A stretch of 64,000 nucleotides of DNA from Hygrocybe punicea (GCA_963556145.1 OY744465.1:2294001-2358000), one strand, 5' to 3'. Counted from the stretch's first letter, positions 23,789 to 36,262 are shown. Notes: generated by a model from the letters alone, not told the origin. A program made the numbers and translations.

Positions 23789-25309
23789 TCACCACGTCAA
23801 ATTTTGCTGGGCGGTCAACGGTAACGCATCCGGGAAGGGGCTGTTCGACGCGACATTTAGTTCCCACAACTCAAATTTAACGAAGAGTGCTTTGGAGCAT
23901 TCTCGTACCTCGAGCAGAACGTTATAGTCTGTGCCGAAAAACAATGGGATGGAATACCGTTCTTTGCCAGAACGGTTGATGACGCGGTGGGGAGTGGATT
24001 TGAATATGTCATCTATGTGACGGTTAGTCCACCTGTTATTCAGATATGCACGTTCCAAGGTGAAGGGAAAGAATCCTACTTGTCCAGCGTGCAAATTGAT
24101 CTCCTAGACTGTATACCTACAATTAGCGACACTGCATTACGCTTGTGAAAAAGGAACTCAGGCGTACTTGAGCACCAGAGTCCCAGGGATCGGTGAAGCA
24201 TCAATCCACGTTCCGTCTGTGTTCTGCACTTGCAGAGCCTGGACAGCATCTTGCCATAGTATTGTGAAACACTGTCAAAAAAGGGTCACGAGTGCACTAA
24301 GCGAAAGAATTTATCTATTTTGACCTCGTAGCTGGGAACTGATAATGAGTATTTGAAACGAAGGGGAATAAAAAATATTTACTCTGTGTGGGCGCCGATG
24401 CCAATGACGCGGTCATCTACATCCACAGATATGGGGTTTTGTGGCGGATAATGAAGGAGTCGCATGATCGCTGCTGGTTTAGTTGTCTGGAATAGACATA
24501 GGGATAGCAGAGCTATTGTAAAACATAGAAAGAAGGAAATACCTTGTCGTCAAAATAATTCTCCGGCAGATCTAAAGCCAATGCGAAGAGAGGGAAGAGA
24601 GATTGGCCTAGGCGAACAGCTGCGTGGCTGCTCAATGTTTCAAGATGTCAAAAAACGTCCGTCAGCGTCGTTTGTGTGAAATTACCAAGAGAAGGTAAAC
24701 AAACTAGTATTCCATCACAGATTCCCTAAAACCTGGTAAAAGTGACCGATCGGGCCACACGTTTCCGCCGGACATCGCTCCATCGTCCCTCGCTTGTCCT
24801 CCATCGTCAGAAGCCGAAAGTGGAGACTCCCAGCCTAAATCGAATCCTTCATGGAGGTCACCCTGATTATCTGAGTCAGTGTTCTCGCCGAGGAGAGCAG
24901 TGTAGCCTTTGAAGTTCGGTGTGTTGTGGATGTCAAGCTGGAAGCAAAGATGTCACTTGCTTGATACATAGTGAGATTCTATAGTTCGACTGACTGACCT
25001 TCATCTTGGCAGCAGTGGGTAACGAGAAGAACATCTTAGCAGCCTCTAAAGTTTTCGCTGTCGTGTCTTCCGGAATACCATGATTCTTGACTGGGGACTA
25101 ATTCGTCAGCCTAATCACTACCAAAGGCGAAAAACTGACCGTAGAAAAATCCAACGTTGATACAAGCATCTCTGATCAGATGAGTCAACTCACGTCGGAT
25201 AACAGGATCGGTGCTGCCTGCGTGTGCAAGGTCTCTAGCAACGTGAATCGTTCAAGCCTGATAAAAGTACAAATCATAATAGCTCACATTATCGGAATGC
25301 GATCCATTT
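23789..25309 (-). CDS. 2-oxoglutarate/Fe(II) oxygenase, isopenicillin-N-synthase-like
   Basis: Non-haem iron oxygenase of the fungal family related to isopenicillin N synthase and plant 2OG dioxygenases; substrate unknown. ATG at 25309; the first exon is only 20 nt (25290-25309, MDRIPI). N-terminal DIOX_N block: STDPVIRRELTHLIRDACIN then VGFFYVKNHG. The middle has NFKGYTALLGENTD. The iron ligands are the HxD of GIGAHTDYECFTIL and the His of KSTPHRV, and the 2OG-binding Arg is in RYSIPLFF. A 7-nt exon (24325-24331) carries part of the HTDYE motif. The intron before NDIFKSTP contains decoy acceptors; only the one giving FARWTNDIFKSTPHRV keeps frame. Ends at 23789. The gene lies just upstream of the GTPase in the same orientation, with about 218 bp between them. 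Confidence 0.85.
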
Positions 25310-25674
25310 GTGACGCGCCGCTCCGTTCGTATTTTGAACTTATGATAAATAATATGATGATAAAGTGTAATCGTCCCCAAATCCAATCTGGATTCAAGAG
25401 GCTAAATACGGAGTAGTCACAGAAGACTTGACGTATGTGGAGGAGATGTGATAGGAGAAAACAGGGGCTCATGGAGGTTAGAACGTACAATGAGTGCAGA
25501 GAATGGATGTGGGTCGGTCCAGCAGAAGGAGTGGAATGAAAAATGACATGGGAGGACGAAAGGATATAGTGCAAGGCAGTAGCACCTGCCTTGCCTGACG
25601 AGATGACCTTGGCAAGACCTAGCTGACACGAGAGGGGGAAAACTAGAAACAATCTTCCAAAGTCCCTGAAGAAA
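25310..25674. other. Spacer with no gene seen
   Basis: Promoter of the oxygenase and 3' region of the next minus-strand gene. Open frames on the minus strand show no family signature. Confidence 0.5.
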
Positions 25675-27893
25675 TCACATAATAATGCATTTACAACACC
25701 CCACATGATCCTTATCTTCCGCTGGTCGTCGATTCTCCAAGGGCGCCCGTCGAACCTCAGATTTGACCCCGGGAGATGACAACACATGTGACGATGGTGA
25801 TGGGGCCGTGCGCATGGTCGACGACCTTTGTTGGTTCAGCTCAGTTTGTTCTTGTTCTTCATCTCCTTCCACAATGGGATCAGCGTGGCGACCAAACTCA
25901 TCCATTGGGATAGATTCGCCAGCCGGTGGCCGGTACTTTGAATAGTCGTAACGGAATGTGCCAGGAGCCTTGTAAAGCGTATTAGGAAGAGAATTGTTAC
26001 TGAAGAGAGGTGTGATTACGCACAGGTTCTATCACTTTGTTTGGTTTTGGAGGTCGAACGTAGCCTCCTGCTTGCTCGTAATGCCCATCGAGACCTCTTT
26101 TCCGTGCCACAACAGGAAGTACCACCTTCCAACCATGTCGGGGTGCATAACTGTTAGTATGATTGTAACTGTGTTTTTGAAAAGCCCACCTCGTCCCAGT
26201 TTCCCGAAGCAGGGATAGGTTGCGTCCATGAAGGTATTGCATCAACCATATCCACCCCATCAGCCGGAGTAGGATAATATGCAACAGACCGCCGATTCTT
26301 CTCTTCCGCTGCCCGCTTGGACGCGATTGACATTGCTGTCGCCTTCGACCTCTTGGAAGCGGGTGTCGATGTGGCAGGGCTTTTCGCTCGCCGCTTCGGC
26401 GTCTGGGATTGCGTCTGTGGCTGGGATGCCGACCGCGGTAACGTGGGCTGTGGAGGTAAAGACGTCGAGGGTAAAGACGGAGGTTCAGATTCACCACGTT
26501 GAGTCAGCGTCGGTGTTCGCATCCTTGGTGGTTCTGAGGATTGGCGGCGTGGTACGGGTGCTGGTATGCGGGTTGGCTGGATGCTCTCTTGCCGCGAGGG
26601 TAGAAGATGGTTTGTGTGTATTTCACCGCCCGACACGTCTCCAAACAGCGAAGGCGAGGCTGCAGCGTGGTGTTGTATTGAAAGTGAATAATCCGAGTCC
26701 CCATCGGGATCCAAATCTGTTGGCGGACCTTCGTCTAGAACCCTGGTCACTTCAGCCGCCCGCTCTTCGTCCAGATAGAGGCTTTCCCGGTCAACTATCT
26801 CAGTCACACTGTCAGCGCGCTTTTTCCGCCGTGAAGTGTCATCTGGAGGAGGAAATACTCGAGAATGTGTGCGGGGGCTAGCTTTCCGAAGGGTATGCCC
26901 ATAATTGGCGATATCCAGCATCTCCATACGCTTGCCCACACGGAGCTCACCGACCCCGCCATTTCTTGACACCTCACCACGATACCAGTGCTCGAATGGT
27001 CGCTCTTCAGAGTCATTGGAACGTCGCCCTACCACCATCGTGTCGTCGTCTTGCGAATGGTCAAACGAGTGATCGATAGATGACCCCGAACCGGAGAGAA
27101 AAGGAGGCGGCTCGTGCAATAGTCGAGAGTGTTGCTGACCAGCGGTGAAAATATTGGCACGTAATTGATTTGAATGAGTGGAATCTTCCACGGTCCAAGT
27201 GCTCTCCGGTGTAGGTGGAGAATATGGACCATATCCATTTATGTTATCACTAATGACGGTGTTGATACTTGATGGCTGGTGTTGCCCGCGGCTGGACGAG
27301 CTCGAGGTGCGCCCGAGGGCAACCACTGGTATGCGAGTTGGTTTGGGATCAGATGCGCGGCCGACATAGAGAGGTGAGGTGGAACGAGAAGATTCTGGCG
27401 TTGGCAATGCTGAGCCGTTTGCGACTGAATTTGCGGGCGCGGTCCCGTTTCCGTTACGCGAAGACGATGGGTCGAAAGCCCTTGGTTGAGAGTAGGTACG
27501 TGATCGAGGCTTTTGAGACACCCCGTTGACGCGCGGCGATCCGTTTACTACCTCTGGGGTAGCGTCAGATGAAGTTCTGGATTGTTGTAAGCTGGGTCGT
27601 GGTATCGCAGTCATTTTCGAAGAGGTAGGACTGGCCGTTCGTTTTCGTGCAAAGGAGTCCATGGCAGAGTCAAGGTGCAGAGAGGGTGCTTCCTCAACAG
27701 AGGTGACCGAGATTGCTGATATTCGCCTGGACAATGTGCGGCTCTCGCTTTCGAGGCCTAGAACTAAGAGTTGGACAAGAACTGGAGCGATCTCGACTGT
27801 GAACTTACGTTTTCGTAAGGCTGGCACGATAGTCTCGTCCCAAGATGGTCCGACAGGGCGAAATGTGGTTTGATTAGTCGCCATTAGAGCCAT
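25675..27893 (-). CDS. Hypothetical fungal protein with CaaX prenylation tail
   Basis: Long, mostly disordered protein (Ser/Pro/Arg/Thr-rich) that I do not recognise. ATG at 27893. The first intron joins PALRK to RLESESRTLSR. The ordered-looking parts are an N-terminal block GPSWDETIVPALRKRLESE and a C-terminal block GNWDEVVLPVVARKRGLDG, GYVRPPKPNKVIEP and GTFRYDYSKYRPP. The two WDE blocks resemble each other. Basic stretches in between (PKRRAKSPATS, SKRAAEEKNRRSV) suggest nuclear or membrane-surface contacts. The protein ends GCCKCIIM: the CIIM box predicts farnesylation, with upstream Cys residues possible palmitoylation sites, so membrane tethering is likely. Frame is intact through four exons. 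Role unknown; a polarity or signalling scaffold is one possibility. Confidence 0.75.
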
Positions 27894-28058
27894 TTACCAA
27901 AGAAAATAATTAAGGCACGACAAGCTTCAGAGGGCCAACGTCCCAGCTGTCGCGCAGAGCCCACAGCAGGATTGCGAGAAAATAATGGAATGAACGAAAT
28001 GACTGATTCACAAATACGGTGAAGAACGGCGTTCGGTAAACATTTCATTTCTCTTCTC

Positions 28059-28154
28059 AAACCCTAACCCTAACATATCTGCGCTTCCATGGAAACTTTG
28101 CACTTTTGCATCAAAAGATATGCAGCTCTGATTATATAATAAATAAACCCTAAC
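28059..28154. promoter_or_regulatory. Telo-box motifs upstream of MRPL7
   Basis: aaaccctaaccctaac at 28059-28074 and aaaccctaac at 28145-28154 lie 75-170 bp ahead of the ribosomal protein start. AAACCCTAA telo-boxes occur in promoters of ribosome-biogenesis genes in plants and some fungi. Two units are too few to be a telomere. Confidence 0.45.
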
Positions 28155-28227
28155 TCAAGGTTCTTCGTGTTTGGCAAGACCGTCTGTTCCAAACAATCAG
28201 TCTCTCTTTGCGCAAACGTTGTCCTGG

Positions 28228-29121
28228 ATGAGCCTTGCACCTGCCCAGGTCGCGCAAACAACGCGCTCTACGTTGGGGGCATTCCGCAGACCACCAAAGA
28301 TTCGCAAATATCTTCGAAAAGACGCAAACGGCCTCCCTATACCCCACGTCAAGATCCTCGTCCGCGATACTCACCCTTGTCGTCTCTCAGACCACTACTA
28401 CAACACCCTCCGCGACGACCTATTATATCTAACCTACAAACACGAGTCGGATCCCCGTCCTCCACCCCGACAAATTCGCCTCACGTATGACCCTAATGAC
28501 CCATACACCAAAAACCGCTTCAACCCCCCCATCGGTGGGTCTCAGCTGGGAAAAACTCCAGCCCCACCCACCACCGCGGATAACGTAATCCGCTTAGAAA
28601 AAATATCCATTCACACCATGGTCAAAGAAGCCATTCAGAGCCGGAGTAATCTCCTCGGCGCAATCATGGCTTTTCGAGCTCTGACGGGGGAGACAGAAGG
28701 TGGAGGAGGGCGGCATTCCGCGAAAGGTGTCCAAATCGTTAAAGGCATCAAGACCATCGGTGGTTGGGTTAGACCCGGTATACCCCTCGGTGTCAAAGTG
28801 GATCTTAAAGGTCCAAAGATGTATGATTTCCTCGGAACGCTCGTAGAGTTCGTCCTGCCGCGCTGGCGGGATTTCCACGGCATTGTCATGCCCCCAGCTT
28901 CCGCTTCGCCTAATTCTCCTAGCGCAGTCTCTGGAGTAGTTTCATTTGGTCTACCTCCAGAAGCAATGGCGCTCTTCCCTCAGATAGAAGTCAACCTGGA
29001 TTCTTATCCCAAATTATACGGCATGCACATTCATATCGTTACAAACGCTCGTGGACTCGGTGCCCAAAACCGAGCCAGAGCACTGGTCTCTGCTTTTCAA
29101 GTTCCTTTCACGCGAAAATAG
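28228..29121 (+). CDS. MRPL7: Mitochondrial large-subunit ribosomal protein uL5m
   Basis: Component of the mitochondrial 54S subunit. Intronless, 297 residues from ATG 28228 (MSLAPAQVAQTTRSTLG); the N terminus is basic and Ala/Thr-rich, as a mitochondrial presequence would be. Ribosomal L5 blocks: RLEKISIHTMVKEAI, NLLGAIMAFRALTGE, GVQIVKGIKTIGGWVRPGI (beta-hairpin core), GPKMYDFLGTLVEFVLPRWRDF and FPQIEVNLDSYPKLYGMHIH. An open frame extends upstream of 28228 but has no ATG. Telo-boxes sit in the promoter. Convergent with the kinase gene at 29338. Confidence 0.92.
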   Translation: MSLAPAQVAQTTRSTLGAFRRPPKIRKYLRKDANGLPIPHVKILVRDTHPCRLSDHYYNTLRDDLLYLTYKHESDPRPPPRQIRLTYDPNDPYTKNRFNPPIGGSQLGKTPAPPTTADNVIRLEKISIHTMVKEAIQSRSNLLGAIMAFRALTGETEGGGGRHSAKGVQIVKGIKTIGGWVRPGIPLGVKVDLKGPKMYDFLGTLVEFVLPRWRDFHGIVMPPASASPNSPSAVSGVVSFGLPPEAMALFPQIEVNLDSYPKLYGMHIHIVTNARGLGAQNRARALVSAFQVPFTRK

Positions 29122-29337
29122 ATAGGTGCGCGCTTTCTCTCACATCCAATGTTCCCGAGTCTGATTATGCCCATCTATAAATAACCGAAGCATTTTACTA
29201 TGCGAGATGGATGAATACAGCGTGGATATTTAAAAGAGGGAAAATGCCAATGATTGTTGCGATGCTGATGCTACGATGAAGGACTGGAAACAGTGAGCGA
29301 AAAAAATAAATACACAACACCGAACAATACAATTCCA

Positions 29338-32300
29338 TCACCGCCGACTCGCCTGCCATGGAATATCACCCAACTTCAATCTTGAGCTTTTCGACTGGAT
29401 TCCCGTGATGGCATTACCGCCAGTCGACTGGGTTGTTGCAGACGTTTCCGATGCAGTTCTCCTCGCCCTTTTCGGGGCGAGACCGCTACTCTTCGAATCC
29501 GTCCCCTTCACGCCATATTTTGAAGGAGGCTTCAAAGCCGGTACCAGCGCCGGCACAATCTCCCTCGCCAGCTCACGAACAAGAACCGCACCATCATTCT
29601 TGCTCAATTTCAGGACAATCTCGTGAAGTCCATATCGCTCCACCAGAATTGCGCGATTCGGGTGGACATCGCAGACTGTACGCAATATACGGAGTAGGTT
29701 GAGTCGAACTACAGCTTTGTTGTGCCCCAGCCTATCGATGATTCGCTTGAAAAATTGTGATTTCGCGATGGCGATGGTAATACTCGTTGAGATTCGACAG
29801 ATTTTCAGGAGGGGATCAAGTAAGTTCTCGAATGAGTTGGCTTTTGCCGAAACGAAACACTTGAGAAGCAGTTCGAGAGCTTTCGGTTTCATCAATTCGT
29901 CTTCCACTCTTGCTGTCTCGTCCTGCAACCTATTGGGGGGGCTTAAACCCTAAGCAATGGGGAAGAAATGTCATAAACATACCAGGAAAGGATGGCTTCA
30001 AGAGCGCTGACTTGGAAGTAGGGGTCCTCGAGCAATGTCAGATACAGCTCGAGGCCATCGTGCTGCCACAACATGGTACGGCAGCTCTTTCCGGCACTTG
30101 CAAGATCGCAGAGAATAGGTAGGGCAAACTGCTTCAATGGCGACTTCGTTTGGATCACACGTTTGAGACATGGAATGATACCAGCTTGCGCAGCTTCCTC
30201 CTGACGAGACTTGTTCAAACGGCAAAGATTGTAGCACGTTTGAAATATGTGGTTGGACATTTCCTATTAATTAATAATTAACGTAATGCCGAGCCAAAAC
30301 GCTTCGGTGACGTACAGTACTATGGGACCCCGTACTCTGCTCATCGAGAATCTTGGTCAGAATTTCAATTGCGTTGGCATTTTGGAGTACATCAAGTAAT
30401 GTGGGGTTCATCGACAGATGCTTCAAGGCCTTCAACATCTGGACCAAGCATTCCGGTTCTAACAGCTCGCAAGCACGCAATAGACCTTGAATTGGATTTG
30501 TGATTCGCTTCTTTTTCGTCACCACATTCACAGGAAATGACTCACGCCTGACAACCTTCCGAGTCCCAAGCGCATTCCGTACATGTATATCGGATTGCGA
30601 TACTTGTGAGAATACAAGGAGAATTTGAATGGTCTTCATCTTCATCTCAACCGAGTGTGATCCGCGATTGGCCATGACATTAAGGAGGGCGGCGGAAAGA
30701 GGGTCAAGCAAGCCTTCTCGAATGAACATTCGACAAAAGTCATTCTTCGTCGTCGGACTCTGCAGTTCAAAAACGCTCCCAATGCCATTCAGGGCGTGTA
30801 CGACGAGTTCGGCCTGCTCTGTATAGTCTTCGTCGAGAAGATCAACGAGCACTTTCAAACCACGGCAACTTAACAATATTATATATTAAAAAGCATATCA
30901 TATGGATTGGAAGAATGGAACGCACGCAATAAACATTTGCAAGGTCAGAACCGATGTGTGACACAGCAATCGAATAAAATTTGACGCTTCTAATCGACAT
31001 TCTGAAGGATACTTTTTAGAAGTAAAGCCTAGGAAAAGTCAGACTATGCAATAATGACGGCAGAGCGTTAAACGAACCCATCATTACGGGAATTCCACTG
31101 AGGGGAGTAACAGTTAACGATGGTCACGAGGAAGATGAGGGCATATTTACCCAATCAGACAGAAACTTTCCAAAAAACCAAGGTCGGCGGTAACCAGCTA
31201 ACACGATCGCACAATGAGTCACAGCACCTTACAACGATACAGTGGATTACTCACTAGATTGATGATCTGGAGAAGCTTAATGATCACGTCCCGAGAACAC
31301 TTGCCTTCTAGAACTTCTAGAATAGCCAGCATCCCATGCGCCGAGACCAATTGCACTTGCATTTCGGAAGTATCAGCCATGATATTAAGCTTGGACGGAG
31401 TTGCCAATCAACTCTGTGATTCATAGTTCACATCAAGACATAGCTCACAAGCTGGTCACACGCATCTCGTAACTGGAAGTCAGGAGCAGAAGGGGTTAGT
31501 TCGTCGATGAGTTGGTTGACAGTGTTGCATAACCGAGCATTCTTGTCACGCTGCAAATTAGCCTCAAGATCATCCTCCGCGAACCCCTCGTCGATCTATA
31601 CGAGATGGTTCAATGACTGCCATCTTCTCCCATGCAAGAGTTTCATACCTCGGCAAATGGGTCTTCCTCGTCTGAATTCTCGTCACCAAGCTAGAATGTA
31701 CGCAGTGAGGGTTAGATAACGGGCATGACGTCTTCGACCTACCCAGGACTTGTTCGACAACCGAGTGTTCAATTGCAAGGTCTGCATAGTATGCTCCGCA
31801 GCTACCGAAAATTACTCCGGATAATGTTTTCAATCAGCAAACCCACATACCTGTGCTATTGGGCTTCCCAAAGACATCTTCATAATCCTCCTCATCCCCC
31901 TCTGCATACTTCCCAAATTCTGTCTGACTTTGAAAACGCCGGGTCTCCGAACGTCCGACAGACCCGCCACCACTCTTTAAGCCGGCAACGGACGAGGAGC
32001 GAGAATGTGAATGGGGACGAGCATTATTGGATTTTGGAGGAAATGGTAAGCCTCCCGTGACGACTGAGCTATGGGGTTGCTTCCTGGAAAGACCTGGAAG
32101 CGGGGCGGATTGTGGTCCTGGCGATGCAGAAGCAAGACCAAAAGTTTTGATATCGTCTGGGTGAAAAAGACCCCGCCGGATTGAATTTTTCGACTAACCA
32201 ACATTGCTCAGCAGGACAAGAAAAAAAAGGAAAAGAAGATTACCTTGAAATCGGCCACCTTGTCTTGAAGCGACTCCTCATCTTCGCCAGCTACCAAGTC

Positions 32301-34214
32301 TGAATAATCTTCTACGACGGGGACGATATCTGGTGAAGAAGGCGCTTCCAAAGGAAGATTATTCTGGAATGAAGGGCTTCTATTGGGGCGTATTGTTTGC
32401 GCGTTATCTTCGACCTCTGGTTTCTCCTCCTCCAAAGAAGTTTTCTCCAGGGCTATGATAAACAGTACATTAGTAAAGGTTGCACCATGTCTGACAGTGG
32501 GCAACCTTGTATTTTCGTAAAGGAGATCTCTTCTTCGAAGTCATCATCCCAGTTATCCGTCTGTATCTCTGGTGGCTGGAGCACAAACGCCAGTGGTTCA
32601 CGGATTTTCTCGACGAGATTGATGCCGGAAGCTTTACCGTTAGGTACAGAACCGATTTTCCAAGCTGACGAACCCGATGAAGAGGATTGCGAGCCCGCAG
32701 ATGTCGACGTAGAGAGTAACAATGGACCAGAAAAATAGTCTTGAGAAGGGACAGGAGAGGGTGGACGGTCAGGGATAGAACTTCGGTGTTTCGATGGCCG
32801 TGAAGGAGCTAAAATTCAAATTTTAGTGTACGTTTGGCTTTACGGAAAGTAAACAAAGCACATTTTAGAGCCTCATTCCATTCCTGCACTTTCAAAACTG
32901 CCTCGTCGTAGTTGTAATTACTCGAAGGTTTCCTCGTACCATCGGCTTCGGTCGCCTTTCCCCGGCTGTTAATTTTCCCATCATTCATCTGCTTCCTTGC
33001 GGATACCATCCATGGGTGTTTTAGCAATTTCCTGGCGGATATCCGAAGATTGCAATCCTTCTGGAAACAATGATACAGAAAGTCTTTGACGATAGGAGAT
33101 GCCCCTTCGGGGATAGGTGGACAATCGTCTTGAACGATGCGAAACATTGCTGGCATGGGGTCGAGATTGTGATACGGGGGCCTTCCCTCGAGCAGTTCGA
33201 TGACGACGCAACCTACACTCCTAATATAAATCCACGTGAATGTAAGAATAACGATCGAGATATGAGACACAAACCAAATGTCTGAAGCTGTAGTTGCGCC
33301 AGACTGCTCAATCACCTCAGGAGCCACTGTGAACCACGTTATTAGAAGTACAACCAGTGCATAAATACACGTACTCCAATAAGGACTCCCTACGACAGCG
33401 TCGTCACTGACAGCGCCTGTTGTTGCACTGCTCGCGACGCCAAAATCGGCGAGCTTGACGCAGCCATCCTTGTTGGTCAGAATATTAGCACCTTTAATGT
33501 CTCGGTGGATGACACCCTGGTCATGCAAGTACACCAGTCCTTCTAAAACCTGAGAGATATAGACGGCCACAAGATTCTCCGGAAATTTCCCGAAGCGCTT
33601 GCAAATATTATGCAACGAGCCATTCTCGCAGAACCTTGGCGAAGGGGTCAGATTTTGTAGCTGATATGACCTGACCGACATACTCGAGGATGATATAGAG
33701 ATACTCGCGCTCTTTCACGAATCCTTTGTACTTGACAATGTTCGGATGCTGTGGATAAGAAAAATGGTCTAGTCAACTGCATATATCAGATCAGTCGCAA
33801 TAAAAACAAACATTCAGATTTTTGAGCAGGTCGATCTCGGACTAAAAACGCGGTACAATCTTCCAAGACCGCGCACAGCAGGACTGCCAAATACGCTTAC
33901 CATGATCTCGCCGAGTTCACCTTTGGGGATGTTGCTCAACTGTATCTCCTTGACCGCCACAGTTTCTCCTGTGGCCCAATTGAGAGCACCTGCGCCATTT
34001 CATGTAGCTAGGCTATAGATCATGGAGACCACTACACGCACGATAAACCTGACCAAAAGCGCCTTTCCCGAGGGAATCACCAAGTTGCTACAACACCACT
34101 CAGCATTGTGGCTTTTGTCATCATGAAAAAAAATTCAACACGAACATAATCATTAAGAGTCTTGGAGCTGCTATAGCGAGCGTCAAAGCTGGCTGGCCGT
34201 GAAGATGTCGACAT
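29338..34214 (-). CDS. SEPH: SepH/Cdc7/Cdc15-type kinase of the septation (SIN/MEN) network
   Basis: STE-family kinase that triggers septum formation and mitotic exit. ATG at 34214 ([14 protein letters not shown]). Glycine loop [32 protein letters not shown], catalytic loop [26 protein letters not shown] (across an intron) and [10 protein letters not shown]. The domain ends [10 protein letters not shown]. After the kinase comes a disordered linker with acidic patches, then a long C-terminal HEAT/armadillo-like region ([53 protein letters not shown] and [20 protein letters not shown]). This kinase-plus-helical-repeat architecture is that of SepH and fission yeast Cdc7. More than fifteen introns. 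Ends at 29338 with [12 protein letters not shown]. Confidence 0.88.
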
Positions 34215-34570
34215 GATGTGGGGAAGATGGAAGAGTGAAGGAGTGTGGATGACTGTGCGGGCGTTCGGGTACGCGAAAGCAAGAGACCTAAAATGGAAGG
34301 AAGAAGCAAATCGAGGCTTTCCAGGCGATGCAGGCGCGCTTCGCAGTCGCGTCCGGCGCGGACGAGCAAGCTCAAAAGGGTGCGTCTCCCGCGCCAACCC
34401 TTCGGCTTCTGCCGACCGCAGTGATCCACCAAACAACCGTCAACAACGGGCGGGAAATTCATAATTATTATGAATTCTGTTATGCATTTTTTGAACGGCC
34501 TTGGCTTGAATTTTGTTACACCCTCCTGCTTGTCGTTCGTCTGACCGGCTGCGATAGCGTCACCAAGCCC
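34215..34570. promoter_or_regulatory. Shared divergent promoter: kinase / L1-domain protein
   Basis: 356 bp between two divergent starts. Contains an AT-rich stretch with ataattattatg near 34461. No coding evidence. Confidence 0.5.
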
Positions 34571-36149
34571 ATGCCCAAAGGCGAACTTATCGACTCCCGT
34601 GTCTCTTTACACCAATGCCAACTTGCGGTGGATGCTCTCCATAGCCATGAGCTCAAAAAGGAACGAGAACAGCAGGAGAATGAGTTGTTGCCTCCGAAAG
34701 AACAGTTCATTTGGCTGGTGGTGGGGGTCAAAAAAATGCATCCCGAACGGAAAATAAAGCCATTCCGCATGTGTGTGTTCTGTGCTACTTCTTCAACTGC
34801 TGAATTCAATTTCATATTTATTGTGTGGCCGTAAACTAGTCCTATCGCGCATCCCATAATTGATCCGCGTACTACGGCCGTTTGTCTTATTAGCAAAGAT
34901 CCACAGCGAGAGTACAAAGACCTCCTTGAGACTCACGGGATCAAATTCATTGCGAGAGTGGTTGGGATCACGAAGTTGAAGGGAAAATTCAAAGCTTACG
35001 AAGCCCGGCGATTATTGCTCAAGGACCATGGGATGTTCCTTGCAGATGAGCGAGTTGTGCCATTGTTGCCAGCTTTGCTTGGGAAGAAATGGTTCGAAGC
35101 AAAAAAGTGAGCTCTCAAAAAATCTTTTGTTGTCCTAAATCATGACATACTGCCAGACAACCCATTCCTGTATGCTTAACTCGAAAAGATCTAAAGGGGG
35201 AGCTCGAGAGAGCTATTTCCTCGACTTATATGCATCAAAATCGTGGAACGTGCACGTGCGTAATATCTACTCGATAGTTTCCCCCTTGTTTCATATACCT
35301 CACCATTCTAGAGCACTCAAAGTGGGTGCCCTCTCCCATACGCCATCCCAAATTCTCGCGAACATCAAAACTGCATTGCCCGCTGTCGTCAAGACTATCA
35401 AAGGAGGGTGGGAAAACATCCAGAGCTTTCACATTAAGACCCATTCGAGCGTCAGCTTACCGATCTGGACGTGCAGCCTTGATGAAACTGAAGAGGGTAG
35501 ATGGAACGGCTTGATAGCAGACGAGAAGGAAACTGTGTCAGATGAAAAGATGGAGAAGATCACCAACGTAGATTCGGCGCCCAAAGAACAGATGACTGAT
35601 GATCACGCCAAAGGAAACAGAAAGAGAAGGTTGTCCGAGGTGGGCGTCACCGATCCCAAGATGAAGAAGATGAAGAAGAAACCTGCTGGAGACAACGCGA
35701 TCGTCAATGATGACAACGAGGTTTCTATGTTCCCGGCGACACCAAACATCCCTGTCTCGAATCTCGAAGACGTTTCATTGAGCACCCACAAGAAAAGAAA
35801 TTTTACCAAGATCCAAGGGGGTAAGCTGACACCTGTCGACGTCGTGACTCAAGTCGCCTGCGCATCCTCTCCACCGGCCCCCGGAACGGCTTCTGGCGAA
35901 CCACACCCGGACAAAAAGATCAAAGCAAAGCGATCGAAAACATCACCTGATGGCAGACCCATCGAATATGCCCCCGTCAAAACCAGGGAGACCCCTGATT
36001 GCAACACTAATCCTGTCCATGACGCGAAGGAACTCAAGGCGAAGCGAAAAGGCAGTGCTGTTGAGAGAAAGAAGGTGAAGGTGTTCAAGAGGAAACTGGG
36101 GAAGAGCGCAAAGAATATTGTCATTGGAAGGAAAGTGGCGCAAACATGA
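34571..36149 (+). CDS. Ribosomal-L1-domain nucleolar protein (Utp30/Cic1/RSL1D1-like)
   Basis: Probable ribosome-biogenesis factor. ATG at 34571 (MPKGELIDSRVSLHQCQLAV). L1-fold blocks: QFIWLVVGVKKMHPERKIKP, then after an intron IPIAHPIIDPRTTAVCLI, KDPQREYKDLLE, KGKFKAYEARRLLLKDHGMF, LADERVVPLLPALLGKKWF, and ALSHTPSQILANIKTALPAV. A long Lys-rich disordered tail (KKMKKKPAG, KVFKRKLGKSAKN) fits nucleolar location. Three introns, with 34768ff and 35107ff the clearest. Paralogues Utp30 and Cic1 cannot be told apart from sequence alone. Only 113 bp separate its stop from the next start. Confidence 0.85.
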
Positions 36150-36262
36150 ATATCTGTGCCTAGGTAGCTTTGTCCGGAATTGGCAAAAATCATTCCGCTC
36201 CAATTGTTCTAAGATGACGTTAGATTGCCGGTCCAAAGCTTGCCGAAACCCTGGCCGTGAAT

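Noticed and set aside
24001..24080. Frameshift in the 2OG oxygenase before NDIFKSTP
   Set aside because: The intron from GTAGGA to CACATAG gives FARWTNDIFKSTPHRV in frame. The apparent second WTN is a decoy inside the intron.
28059..28074. Interstitial telomere or chromosome-end remnant
   Set aside because: Only two TTAGGG-type units, flanked by ordinary conserved genes on both sides. A promoter telo-box is the simpler reading.
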